Shown in pieces: positions 47,180-57,575 of a stretch of DNA of 64,000 nt. Source of the stretch: Strongyloides papillosus (lineage: Eukaryota; Nematoda; Chromadorea; Rhabditida; Strongyloididae); assembly GCA_005656395.1 (NCBI GenBank), contig SRSI01000010.1, positions 930,001 through 994,000 on the forward strand, in the 5' to 3' direction. Positions within the stretch are counted from its first letter, which is position 1; each line of letters opens with the position of its first letter. The notes beneath the pieces are model-generated. The model worked only from the letters and a program-made list of their open reading frames with translations, did no database searches and had not been told where the DNA came from. The position numbers and the translations under genes are program-made.

Positions 47180-48577
47180 CTAATTCAAGTAACTTTTTTT
47201 TGATTGTTTTACTTGTTACACTTGTTATAAAATTTTGGTTGACACTTTTTTCTTTGAAATATGATCCTAGAAAAATATTCCATATTGTTAATGTACTTGT
47301 TTTCCACTATAACTTTCTGACATGTATACTATGTATTCAGCGTAGTTTTTTTTTTCAAGGCACTACTATCATATACATGAACTATATTGTTGATTATTTA
47401 TTTTAAATCACATATTTTGCTGTTATTTTTTGGAAATAAAGTTTAAGTGAGCATTTGAGAAATTTTACTGGTAAAGATGTTTTTTTTATCAATTCAATGG
47501 AAGTTTCTTTAATTCATAAAAGTAATAGACTAGTTTATTATTATTCAATTATCTATTTTAAATGCGAATATAATGTACTAACTTACTTTTATCATTAATT
47601 TTTTTTTGTTATTATAAAATTTTTTGTTTCGTAAAAAAGTTATTGAAAAACTAAAGATCTTTTAATTGTTCAGCTGCTTTTTAAAGAATTTTAACAATTA
47701 ATCTATAGTCGTTTCGTTATTTTTATTTATTTACATTAAAATCGACAATGTGACAATTATTAAAAAGCAAAAAAGAATTTTATTATAAGTTTTGTAATAA
47801 GTAAATAATATATCTGTTAGAGATAATTTCTATTTACATTTTGTAACAATTTTTGATAATATTTTATAACTTTTACTGTATATAATAATGATAATATTAT
47901 ACTTATTATCATTTTAATCTTCTTTAAATAAAATAAAATTAATATCGTAATCCAATATATTAAGTAAATAGATAATTCAAAATTTTAATGTCAGAAGTTA
48001 ACAACAAATCAAGATTTGATAAAATCTATTATTATTAATATATTGGGATCAATGGGCTAAGGGAGAATTTTTTGTATTCTTATTAGTTCTCATAATTTTC
48101 ATATAGTCCACCTCATTGTATTTAATATCAACTATTCTGTAATGATTTATAATTTTATATAATTTCTGGAGAACATTTAAAAATTACCATTCGATTTTAT
48201 TTGTATAAATATTGTAAAATACTTTTGAGTAATAATTAAAACTTTCAAACTCTTTTAACACGTAAAATATGTGAAAAATTTTTACATACACGTGGCAACT
48301 ACAGCATGTTTAAATTATTAACTGAAAATTGCTTACAATAATTTAAATTATTTTTTTTTATTAAAAGGTGATTAGTAAATTGACTTGTAATTTTTTATTC
48401 AAAAATATAATAATTTAAATAATTTCTTAATTATTAGCTACTATTTTAGGTTTTTAAAATCATTTATAAAACATTGATTGGTAACTTTAGAACAAATATA
48501 TATTAGCATTTTTAAAAAGCCTATTATTAATTAGCTAAAAATTATTAATAATTAATTTTTTTTATAATAATATTAGA
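47180..48577. other. 1.4-kb intergenic region
   Basis: RPS12 3' flank, then AT-rich DNA with many TAAT/ATTA runs. ATATTAG directly before the next ATG (about 48576) is a likely acceptor. An open stretch at 47200-47406 starts TTG/ATT and is not credible. Confidence 0.5.
47435..47440 (+). terminator. Candidate AATAAA polyadenylation signal downstream of RPS12
   Basis: GGAAATAAAG about 255 bases after the stop codon, the nearest canonical hexamer noted. The 3' UTR would be long for a ribosomal protein gene, so a closer variant signal is possible. Confidence 0.35.
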
Positions 48578-49648
48578 ATGTTACCTCAACATGCAAGAGA
48601 AAATGTTTATCAAGTTATGTTTATTGGTATTAATATGACATATTGGCCTACTTATTTACAATTTGTTGTGTTATGTGGAGGTGTAATGTTTTTTTACCTT
48701 ATTTATGCTTATGTCCAAGAATATATGTTTAAAATAGAGGGTATGAAAAGTCTTGGTTGGTATATTACATTAATACAATTTTTTTTCTATTCAATGTTTT
48801 CGTATATTGAAAGAAAAATGAAAAAGGAAAAAGGAAAGAAAATTCCTAGAAAAAAATATTTAGAAATTGCATTTTACACAGTTACAACAATTGGATTAAG
48901 TAATGCTGCAACAGGGTATTTAAATTATCCAACGCTGGTTATTTTTAAATGTTGTAAACTTATTCCTGTATTAATTGGTGGTATTTTAATTCAGAAAAAA
49001 AAGTATGGATGTTTAGATATTTCAGCTGCTTTTTTAATGTCATTAGGCTTGATAATATTTTTCTTAGCAGATACTAAAGTTGCCCCTAATTTCGATCCAA
49101 CAGGGTATATTATGATTTGTGGTGCATTAATCGCAGATGCCGTTATTGGTAATGTTCAAGAAAAGGAGATGAAAAAATATGGTGCTAGTAATTCAGAAGT
49201 CGTTTTTTATTCATATACTTTTGGTTTCATTTATATTTTATTATATGAAATATTTACAATGGAAATTTACTATGCATTTATTTTTTTACTTGATTATCCA
49301 AGTCAATATATATTAATAATCATATTTTCAACAGTAGGATATCTCGGAATTAATATTGTTCTTACATTAGTCAGGACAACCGGAGCTTTAATGGCTGTTA
49401 CTGTAACGACACTACGTAAAGCTGTAACAATAGTTTTCTCATTTATATTTTTTACTAAACCATTTACAATAGACTATGTTTATGGTGGATTAATAGTATT
49501 AATTGCAATTTATATTAATTTATACTCAAAGAACAAAAGTAAATGGGATCCAATGATCAGAAATTATATGTCACGTTTTGTAGGACTAAAAAATAGTAAT
49601 TTAATAAATAGATTTAATGGAAATATAAAAAATACGTTAAATGTTTAA
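48578..49648 (+). CDS. pst-2: PAPS transporter 2 (SLC35B3-type)
   Basis: Golgi antiporter that brings the sulfate donor PAPS into the lumen for sulfotransferases. Intronless, 356 residues, about ten membrane segments. Family stretches: FYLIYAYVQEYMF, LGWYITLIQFFFYSMFSYIE, GLSNAATGYLNYPTLVIFKC then CKLIPVLIGG, SAAFLMSLGLIIFFLADTKV, APNFDPTG, then ALIADAVIGNVQEKEMKKYG and ASNSEVVFYSYTFGF, TTGALMAVTVTTLRKAVTIV followed by FIFFTKPFT. These match SLC35B3 rather than SLC35B2. The C-terminal tail is basic and Asn-rich. ATG sits one base after ATATTAG, so it is probably trans-spliced with almost no 5' UTR. Role inferred from family: heparan sulfate and other sulfated glycans. Confidence 0.94.
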   Translation: MLPQHARENVYQVMFIGINMTYWPTYLQFVVLCGGVMFFYLIYAYVQEYMFKIEGMKSLGWYITLIQFFFYSMFSYIERKMKKEKGKKIPRKKYLEIAFYTVTTIGLSNAATGYLNYPTLVIFKCCKLIPVLIGGILIQKKKYGCLDISAAFLMSLGLIIFFLADTKVAPNFDPTGYIMICGALIADAVIGNVQEKEMKKYGASNSEVVFYSYTFGFIYILLYEIFTMEIYYAFIFLLDYPSQYILIIIFSTVGYLGINIVLTLVRTTGALMAVTVTTLRKAVTIVFSFIFFTKPFTIDYVYGGLIVLIAIYINLYSKNKSKWDPMIRNYMSRFVGLKNSNLINRFNGNIKNTLNV

Positions 49649-50539
49649 TATTTAATAAAAAAAATTGCCGTAAATTTGTAATTTCTATTTTTATTTTATT
49701 GTTTGCGCAAATAAATTTTTTAAAACCCTTTTATAAATATAAAATGGTAAAAAAAATTATTACGACTATTTGGTCTTTCTAATGTAATTGCAAACTTTGC
49801 CATTATTTTACTTATAAGTAACTGATTAATCTTTGTCTAATGAGCAAAGATTTTATCATAATTTCAAAGTTTATCTTGATAATTTTTATTGCAATTGAAT
49901 GACAATATAAATATATAAAGGAGAATATTGAAAATAAAAAAATTTTCTAAACAAAAAAAATTTATTGTTACTGTTACCTTGATCAAATTTTACCAAATTA
50001 TCATCAACATTGTAATATTAATTTATTAAGTTAGATTTTTATACAATTCATTTCTATTTAATGTTTGTTTGTAAAATAGATTGAAAAAAAATTTAATTTT
50101 AAAAGTAAATTTCAATTACAGAATGAGCATCTATATAGTTAAGTAAATTTTATAACAAAAATGAAAAATAAATAATTGTCAATAAAATTGTTAAATAAAT
50201 AAATTTTATTAAAAATACAAATTAGAAAAAAATTCTATGTTTTAAAAAATTAATAAATATGCATTTATTCAAGACAATATATATCAAAAAAATTTAAAAG
50301 TGTAGGTTTTTTATAATATTCGTTAAATCAAGTTTCTACAAAAATGTTTTTTTTGACATATTTTTACTAAATACCCTTGTACGATATTTTATAATACAAT
50401 GTTTTATAAAATAAAAAATCGTGATTGATGGAAGAGCATGGAAATGAAAGACTATTTAAGTTGTTCCTCTATAGTTGTGAGATCATAAGACAAAAATATT
50501 TCATCTAATTATTACTCACTATTTTTCTATCGTATAGAG
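49649..50539. other. 0.9-kb intergenic region
   Basis: AT-rich, with CGTATAG ending two bases before the next ATG (likely acceptor). A slightly GC-richer block lies at 50415-50500. Nothing else recognised. Confidence 0.5.
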
Positions 50540-51430
50540 ATGATTAAAAGAGTGCTTTTTATATTTCTAATATATATAAATACTTTGGAGCTAATTTTTA
50601 GTGATTTGAAAATTAATTTTGACAACGATTTTAACGATACAATAGTAGAAGCAATGAATATAGCTACTGCTTCAAATAGACCACTTAGTATAGAAGATAT
50701 TATTATTGCGAACGCTAAAGAAATTGAAAGATTACATTTTTGGAATGAAAGTACAAAAGTAGATAAAGACAATAAAAATGATACTTTCCAAAAGTCTAAT
50801 AATGGGAATAAAGAAATCGGAAATCTTTCCCAAATTACAGGTAAAGAATTACTAATTGCAAATGCAAATTCAGATGGCACAATTTCATTTTTTGAAAAGA
50901 ATGATGATAAAAGTATACAGTCATTTGATAATATTAAAACTGATAATAAGATTAATGAGGCTTCAGCACCTAGTTTTAATATGAAAGATAAATCCAACTT
51001 GAATAATGAAACAGTAAGTGTTAAAATATCAGAAAATGATAAACACAATTCGTTAAAAATAGTAGATGGGTCTAAAAATTCTAACCAAGACACTAAAATT
51101 AAAAAGGAAAAATTCGATTTTTTTATAAGATCAGTAAATTTTAAGAATACATCAAATAATAAGTACAACGAAATGAGTTTTGTTGAAGAAGAGGATAAAT
51201 TCTCAACTTTGCAACCATTAATAATGAACAATATAAATCAAATAGGTAAATCAAATCAAGATAATAAAGAAATAGAATCACAAAAGTTTGTTGATTCTAA
51301 TCACACTTCATCTTTACAAATTATGCTATTCAATCAACAAAATTCTGGAAAAACAGTATATTGCTTTAACGTCCAGCATTATTCAATATTTATAATATTT
51401 GTACTATCTTACTTTACACTATTAAAATAA
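50540..51430 (+). CDS. Secreted Asn/Lys/Ser-rich orphan with hydrophobic C-terminus
   Basis: Intronless, 296 residues, no family recognised. Residues 1-21 (MIKRVLFIFLIYINTLELIFS) are a good signal peptide. Residues 22-270 are low-complexity and hydrophilic, dominated by Asn, Lys, Ser and Asp, with several N-x-S/T sequons (NDT, NES, NLS, NNT, NTS, NHT), so heavy N-glycosylation is possible. Only one Cys lies in the mature part (VYCFNVQ, near 275), just before a final hydrophobic run (YSIFIIFVLSYFTLLK) that suggests a GPI signal or membrane anchor. A repeated short motif I-I-A-N-A and L-I-A-N-A-N appears twice (about 53 and 104). The acceptor CGTATAG directly before the ATG and the intact long frame in low-complexity DNA favour a real gene. 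Function unknown; it could be a fast-evolving surface protein. Confidence 0.75.
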   Translation: MIKRVLFIFLIYINTLELIFSDLKINFDNDFNDTIVEAMNIATASNRPLSIEDIIIANAKEIERLHFWNESTKVDKDNKNDTFQKSNNGNKEIGNLSQITGKELLIANANSDGTISFFEKNDDKSIQSFDNIKTDNKINEASAPSFNMKDKSNLNNETVSVKISENDKHNSLKIVDGSKNSNQDTKIKKEKFDFFIRSVNFKNTSNNKYNEMSFVEEEDKFSTLQPLIMNNINQIGKSNQDNKEIESQKFVDSNHTSSLQIMLFNQQNSGKTVYCFNVQHYSIFIIFVLSYFTLLK

Positions 51431-52507
51431 TAGGTTTTTTGGTAATCAAAAATTTTTTTCACTTTAATGAAATTGATTTACATGCCTTAATAAGTTGTCA
51501 TTTTAGTTAGGTGACTTTTTAAAAAATCAAAATGTTGACACTTTAAGTAAACATCAATATTATATTCTTGGTCTTTCTCAATAATGGGGTAAAACTAAAG
51601 AATTGACATTCAAAAGAAAAATGAATTTTACAAAATCAATTAACTAAATTTTTATCTAGAATTTTATCCAACAAGACTCTTGTTTTTTTAAGTAATAACT
51701 TTTTTTACTTATCTATCGTAGTACATCTGAACCCGAACTTATTGTACTTGAAATAAAGATTATAGTAAAGTTTACAGGGCCTTAATTCTAACAAATTTTG
51801 AAATTGTAATTATCCTACATGATTAAACCTTTGAGAAAATAGCATTTTATTAATATTTTAACAGTATACTTTTTATTTTTAAAAAAGCGACATAAATGTG
51901 TTTTGCAGAAATTATTTCACCTACTTTTAATAAAGATAAAATTATTTCCAAAAAGTGTATGGTAATTCTGATTATAATAGTTTAATATTGTTCAAAAATC
52001 TTAGCATACATTAAAAACTTATATCAAATGAAATAATAATTTTCTTATGTAAAGAATATACTATAAATTTTAGTATTTTTATTAATTTTTCCAAATTAAT
52101 CAAATGTTATTATTTTTCAAAATATTTAGTAAATGCAATATTTCTTCATTATTGATTGATAAAATACTAAAAAAAGTTCCCATAACTTCAGCTTCTAGCA
52201 TCAAAATTAGAAAAAAAAAATTGTCATTAAAGATCTCATATAATCAGCATGAAACTTCTAATTTATCAAGAAATGAAAAACCAACTATTATCATTAAAAT
52301 ATTTCTAGTAACAATTTAATTTTACTAGGGCATGTTTAACTAATATACGGTAAAGTTAATATATAAAATTTCCAACAAAAAAATGATTTGGATAAAAATT
52401 ACTTTTCTTTTCCTTATAGAACACTTTTTTTATGTCATTGTTTTTTTTATATAAAAAAAGTTTTATACTAAAATTTTTATAACGATTTTGCTATTCAAAT
52501 AACCAAA
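51431..52507. other. 1.1-kb intergenic region
   Basis: A 71-codon frame with ATG at 52104 encodes a basic, Ser/Lys-rich peptide resembling nothing known; I do not call it. Otherwise AT-rich spacer. Confidence 0.5.
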
Positions 52508-52926
52508 ATGATACCTAACCATTTCCAACAAACACCAATTCAATCTACTTTAATGTTACCACAGCAGTTCCCGGTAGCTGTTCAACCACAACAAGGTACA
52601 ATTAAAAGTTATTTAAATTTTACTTTGATATTTTAGCACCAAATATTGTTATAAATAACCAAAACTCGAATCAAGCTTATAGTGGTTCAGCTGGGGGAGG
52701 AGGTCAACAACTTTCTATTCCAAAATGGGCTAGGAAATTTCGCTGCCCCTGTTGTGGAACAGGAGTAATGTATAGAAAGACTAGATTTTGGATAATTATT
52801 ATTTTAATTTTTGTAAATATTGTGGCTTTTCCATTCGGCTTGCTTTTTCTATTCATTTTATTTTCCGATAGAATTTTCTACAGAAAATGCTATGATTGTG
52901 ATCAGTATATTACCGCTAACTTTTAA
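52508..52926 (+). CDS. BRI3-like membrane protein
   Basis: Exons 52508-52595 and 52637-52926 (41-nt intron, phase 1) give 125 residues, the same length as human brain protein I3. A Pro/Gln-rich cytosolic N-terminus (LPQQFPVAVQPQQ) and a Gly stretch lead to FRCPCCGTGVMYRKTRFW. A hydrophobic hairpin follows with the diagnostic AFPFGLLFLFIL, then a second Cys pair, RKCYDCDQYI. The pattern C-x2-C, hydrophobic FPFG segment, C-x2-C matches BRI3 and is related in layout to LITAF domains. BRI3 is a lysosomal/endosomal membrane protein of unclear function in vertebrates. AATAAA lies about 50 bases downstream (52976). RAB5 follows on the same strand, 741 bp away. Confidence 0.88.
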
Positions 52927-53667
52927 AACTATTTATATTCACAATTCATTTAAATTCTATATTGTAATTAATATAAATAAAATTTTGACGCCATTTTAAT
53001 TTTGTTTAATTAAACTAAACATAGACAAAAGTGAAATTAAATATCTTTATTTTATGTTATTTATACTTTCTCGTAGTAATTTTCATTTAACAGTTATAAA
53101 AAAAATAAAAACTTCTGACCATATATTATTCAAACAATTGTAAAACCAATATATCAAGAATTTTTATCTCTTTATTATTAATTTTAGATAGAATTAAGTT
53201 TGTACAGTTAATAAAGCGGTATCAAGACGAAGTACATATATTTCTAGTAGTAGCAATTACAATTTCTTCTCAAATGACTCATCAATATCAGTTTAATGTT
53301 AACACAAACAAATAAATTTCTATCTCCTCTTACTACGACTTTCTGTTTACTATATTCACAAGACAGTTGGTGAAGGGATATCTATAGAACAATATTATGA
53401 TTGTGACAAACAAAAAGATTATCATTTTGTTGTCTTTTCAAATCACCTAAGTTTCTTTGGCAGAAGGTATGTTTTTTTTTAGATGTATGTCTAATTTACG
53501 AGAATTTTTTTGAAATGAATAATTGGAAGAATGATCATGTCCCTACTTATCACTACTGTCAAACTCTATCCCTTTTATCGACTGAACATAATTCTATGCG
53601 CTCTCATACAATTGATAATATTTTAAAACATTTGCAATCATTTTTTTTCTATTGTAGATATATAATT
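52927..53667. other. RAB5 5' region with likely untranslated exon and intron
   Basis: GGCAGAAG|GTATGTTTT at about 53467 is a good donor and ATTGTAG at 53651-53657 a good acceptor, ten bases before the RAB5 ATG. An intron in the 5' UTR, or alternatively a spliced-leader acceptor, is likely. The 92-codon frame at 53515 overlaps this putative intron and is only an upstream extension of the RAB5 frame. Confidence 0.5.
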
Positions 53668-54385
53668 ATGGCTAATAGAAACGCCGGAAGAACAAGTGGT
53701 GCTACTGGACCAACAAAAAATTGTCAATTTAAATTAGTTTTATTAGGTGAATCAGCAGTAGGTGTGTTTATTTTTGTTTATTTTATATAAAATATAAATA
53801 GCTTTACATTTTATTAATAAATTAATTTAAGGAAAGAGTTCATTGGTTTTAAGATTTGTCAAAGGTCAATTTCATGAATATCAGGAATCAACTATTGGTG
53901 CGGCATTTTTAACGCAAACTATAAGTCTTGATGATACAACAGTAAAATTCGAAATTTGGGATACAGCAGGACAAGAAAGGTACCATTCACTTGCACCAAT
54001 GTATTATAGAGGAGCTCAGGCTGCAATTGTTGTTTACGATATAACTAGTCCAGAGTCATTCACAAAAGCTAAAAATTGGGTTAAAGAACTTCAAAGACAA
54101 GCTGCTCCAGAAATTGTTATTGCATTAGCTGGAAATAAAGCAGATTTGGCCGGGAAACGTCTTGTTGATTTTGAAGAAGCTAAAGCTTATGCTGATGATA
54201 ATGGTCTTTTATTTCTAGAAACATCTGCTAAAACAGCTCAAAATGTTAATGATATCTTTTTAGCGATTGCTAAAAAGTTACCCAAAAATGAAGGAGGTGG
54301 TGGACCATCAGGTAGAGGAACAGGTGGAATTAATGTTGCTGATGATGCTCCTCAACAAAAAACAAATTCATGTTGTAATAAATAA
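53668..54385 (+). CDS. rab-5: Small GTPase RAB5
   Basis: Controls early-endosome fusion and transport. Exons 53668-53761 and 53832-54385 (70-nt intron splitting the P-loop glycine codon) encode 215 residues, the same length as human RAB5A/C. Motifs: P-loop GESAVGKSS, effector loop [13 protein letters not shown] (AAFLTQT is Rab5-specific), [25 protein letters not shown] for guanine specificity, ETSAKT, and a C-terminal double Cys (SCCNK) for geranylgeranylation. The Gly-rich linker before the tail is short. ATG 53668 is the only start giving the correct N-terminus ([20 protein letters not shown]). AATAAA signals lie about 90 and 150 bases after the stop. Confidence 0.98.
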
Positions 54386-55099
54386 AATGATATTTTGAAG
54401 AAATAGGTTCATGTTATATAAAAATCGACACTTTATTATAACTTACCACGGAATATCACGAGCTTATTTCCTCAATAAAAATCGCTTCATATTTACAAAA
54501 TCATTTCACATAGTGAATTATAATTATTTAAATGAATAAAGTAACCAACCAAATAACATTTATTTTATAATTTTTTCTGTCAATTTAAAAGAATAAAGAT
54601 ATTCTTATCATGAAATAGTTATTTATTTAATTCTACAAACTTTAAAAATTTTTAATTAAATAGTATTCACAATTATCAATAGAAGAATCATTTAAATTTT
54701 CACTCGACAATTGTTTATAAATTTATTAAGAGTGGTTTTTTTCAAATAATCGTGTTTAAATTTAAAACTGTTTAAAAATATAATCTATACATAGTTTTTT
54801 TGCTTTTTTTATTTGTCAATTTGCTTAACCTTAAGATATCCTTTTCTCGCATACTTAACAATAGTTATTATAATTTGTTTAAAAAAGTATATTATATTAT
54901 TGTAGCAGAAAATAAAATTCAACTTGGCATGAAAAATGTGTTTATATAAGTGATATATTGTTTAATAAAAATATAAATTGTTTATACTACAAATATTATT
55001 ATTTGAAAATTAGTAATAAATACTATTTATTGTAAAGAATTTTATTATACAGCTAATATTATATACAATTATAACAAGTAATAAAATCACCAAGATTAT
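54386..55099. other. 0.7-kb spacer between convergent RAB5 and KAL-1
   Basis: 3' flanks of both genes, AT-rich, with poly(A) signals AATAAA at 54474-54479 and 54535-54540. No other feature. Confidence 0.5.
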
Positions 55100-57575
55100 T
55101 TAAAAAAAGCTAATAATCCCAAAAACTGTTGTAATTACAATAGTTAAAGGGCAAAACATATTTTTTGAAAAACTAGACTCTAATGGTAACTCTAAAGTGG
55201 AAGGAATATTATTCCATTCACTTTTAGATATGTCTTCTGATGTTCTGAATATTGTTTCAAATTGACTTCCTAATCCTTGATTTGTCACAGCTTGTATTCT
55301 TAGTAAATAATCAGTGTTTAGTAATAAATCTTTAAAAATAACATTTTTTTGATTTGGAGGTAATATTGTTAAATTACTTGGTGAATTTCTAGAACTTAAA
55401 TTAATTCTATAACCAATTAGTGTTTCTGTTGGCAATCTCATTGTTTGTTGAGTCCATGAGCATGATATTATTGTTGGAGCTACTTGTAAACACATAATTC
55501 CACTTTTTTGATATGATTGGCATATTTCCTCATTCATTCCTTGAGTATCAATACATGAATACGTATAGAAAGTATTCGTAAACAAATGAATACCAGTTTC
55601 ATTTTCTTTTACTTCTATTTCATATTCACAATCAAACTGTAATTCTCCAAAAGTAAGAGCACAATCATTTGTCGTTTTTAATATAACGTCACTGTTGCAT
55701 GTTTTACTATATATTTTTACATTAAAAGTTCTTTTTGTCGGGGAACACATTTTGTGATTTTCCCATGAAACTGAAGTATGTAGTGAACCAAATTTGTAAT
55801 ATGGAGTGGTTATTGCAGCTTTAAAATTTACTTGCTTATGATTAATTGGTTTATGATAAGGATTATATGTAAAAACTTCATTATTATGATTTTCATTAAT
55901 CTTGTCATCTTTTAATAATGATTCATTTTTAGTTGTTATAACAATAAAGGATGGATCACCTTTTAGTATACCATCACTACTTTCAGCTGTAGAATAAATT
56001 TCCACAATATAATTTTTACCACTTTTCAATCCATTAATATCAGTCTTAGTTGAATAGCTAGGCAATATTAAAACTTTTTTGTTAATTTCACCATAGTTTT
56101 CATCGTCTTCATCCAAAACATGTACACCAATGGATCTTTTACTCTGAATATTTGTATATTTTGAGTTTAATAAATCAGCTGTATTTTTATCACTTTCCCA
56201 ATAACTTAAATGATACTCCTTAATTGGTAGATCGGAATATGGGGGTAACCATTGAATTTTATAACTCCATTCATTTGCGTAACTATTATATCCCAAAACG
56301 TGACTTGTTACATTCAATGGTTCACTAGGAGCTTTTGCTTCTTTTGATAACTTAAATATATTTGATGTATTACTAAAACCAGATGTTCCATATTCATTAA
56401 CTGCGGCAATTCTAAATACATAATACCTTCCTGGTAAAAGGACATGTTTTATAATTGCGTAGTTTTTTGTTTTCATTGTGATTGTTTGCCATGGAATCAT
56501 CTTCTCGATGTCATTTTGTATTCCCCATCTCCATTGAATAACATATATATTAGCATTTGAATTAACATGAGCAGGTGTTAACTTTTTCATCACCCATCTA
56601 ATAACAGCACTTCGTTTTCTTTTTCTTTCTTGTATAGAAATGCTTTCAGGAATAGGTAACAATCGTGAATCTTTTATTTTTGGTTTTTTACATATTCTAC
56701 TACATCCAACCGTACAACATTTTTGTATATCTGGACAATCCCCATCACTAGAACAGGCTGCAGAACATTCATTTACTATTAAATGTTTTATTTTTTTATC
56801 ATTATTACAAGTACCACTTTTTGTTAATGTTGAATTATAAATAAATTGACAACTTTCATAACATTCTCCTTGTTCTCCAACATTATTACACATTTTTAAA
56901 AAACAATTATTTTCATCTTCGAATGTTTCTTTACAGGGTAAAATACACTATAAATAAATAGTTACATTACTATTATATTTAATATTATTAATTTTAATGT
57001 TATTTCTTAATAATATTTAATGAATTTTAAACAAGCAGTGTTTTGGAAATAAATGTAAAATAAAATAATTATTACTAAATATAAGAAATTATTATTAGTA
57101 TTATTATTTAGTTTATGGTAATTTTGATTAACAACTTTTAATTCTTTATTTTAGGCCTTTATCACTTAAATCACAATTTCATACTTCAGTTTATCTTACC
57201 CATAAATTATATTTAAAAGAAATGCATTGAAACAGTACACTTATGGAAGATGATTTAAAGTACATTGTATCAACCGGAAAAGAACGATTATTAACAACAC
57301 GATGTTAAATTAAATTTTAAACAAATCGTTATTAAGTGTGAAATTTAATTAACGATACTATGCTCTTAATTGTCAACAAAATTTTTTAATTTTATTTTGG
57401 CAATGTATGAAGAGATTATGGAGAAAAATATTTTGACCTTTACAAACAAATTTTTTGATTCCAGACTGACTGGATATTTTAAAAAACAAATAAAACTTAC
57501 ACTATTGCATTTAAAATCTTCTTTACATTCATTTCCTATATTATGTTTTAACTTTTTTTTCATCAAATTGTCATT
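55100..57575 (-). CDS. kal-1: Anosmin-1/KAL-1: WAP + fibronectin III repeats; first exon not found
   Basis: Extracellular matrix protein that binds heparan sulfate and guides neurons and epidermis in nematodes. Two exons are placed: 57575-57501 and 56947-55100 (553-nt intron), joining in frame to about 640 residues. The start is open: a Cys-rich N-terminal block (NECKEDFKCNS, CILPCKETF, MCNNVGEQGECYESCQF), then a WAP domain with full cysteines (ECSAACSSDGDCP, QKCCTVGCSRICKKP). Four fibronectin type III-like units follow (YYVFRIAAVNEYGTSGFS; APSEPLNVTS; YKFGSLHTSVSWENH; IISCSWTQQTMRLP), and a hydrophobic end (FCPLTIVITTVFGIISFF) suggests a GPI anchor. A signal-peptide exon must lie further right; ATG 57982 (minus) opens a weak hydrophobic candidate. 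Human anosmin-1 is 680 residues. Confidence 0.88.

Noticed and set aside
49838..49860. TGAGCAAAG resembling the miR-87 seed region
   Set aside because: Only about eight bases match; no hairpin around it.
52104..52319. 71-codon basic frame upstream of the BRI3-like gene
   Set aside because: Has an ATG but no homology or acceptor; cannot be supported.
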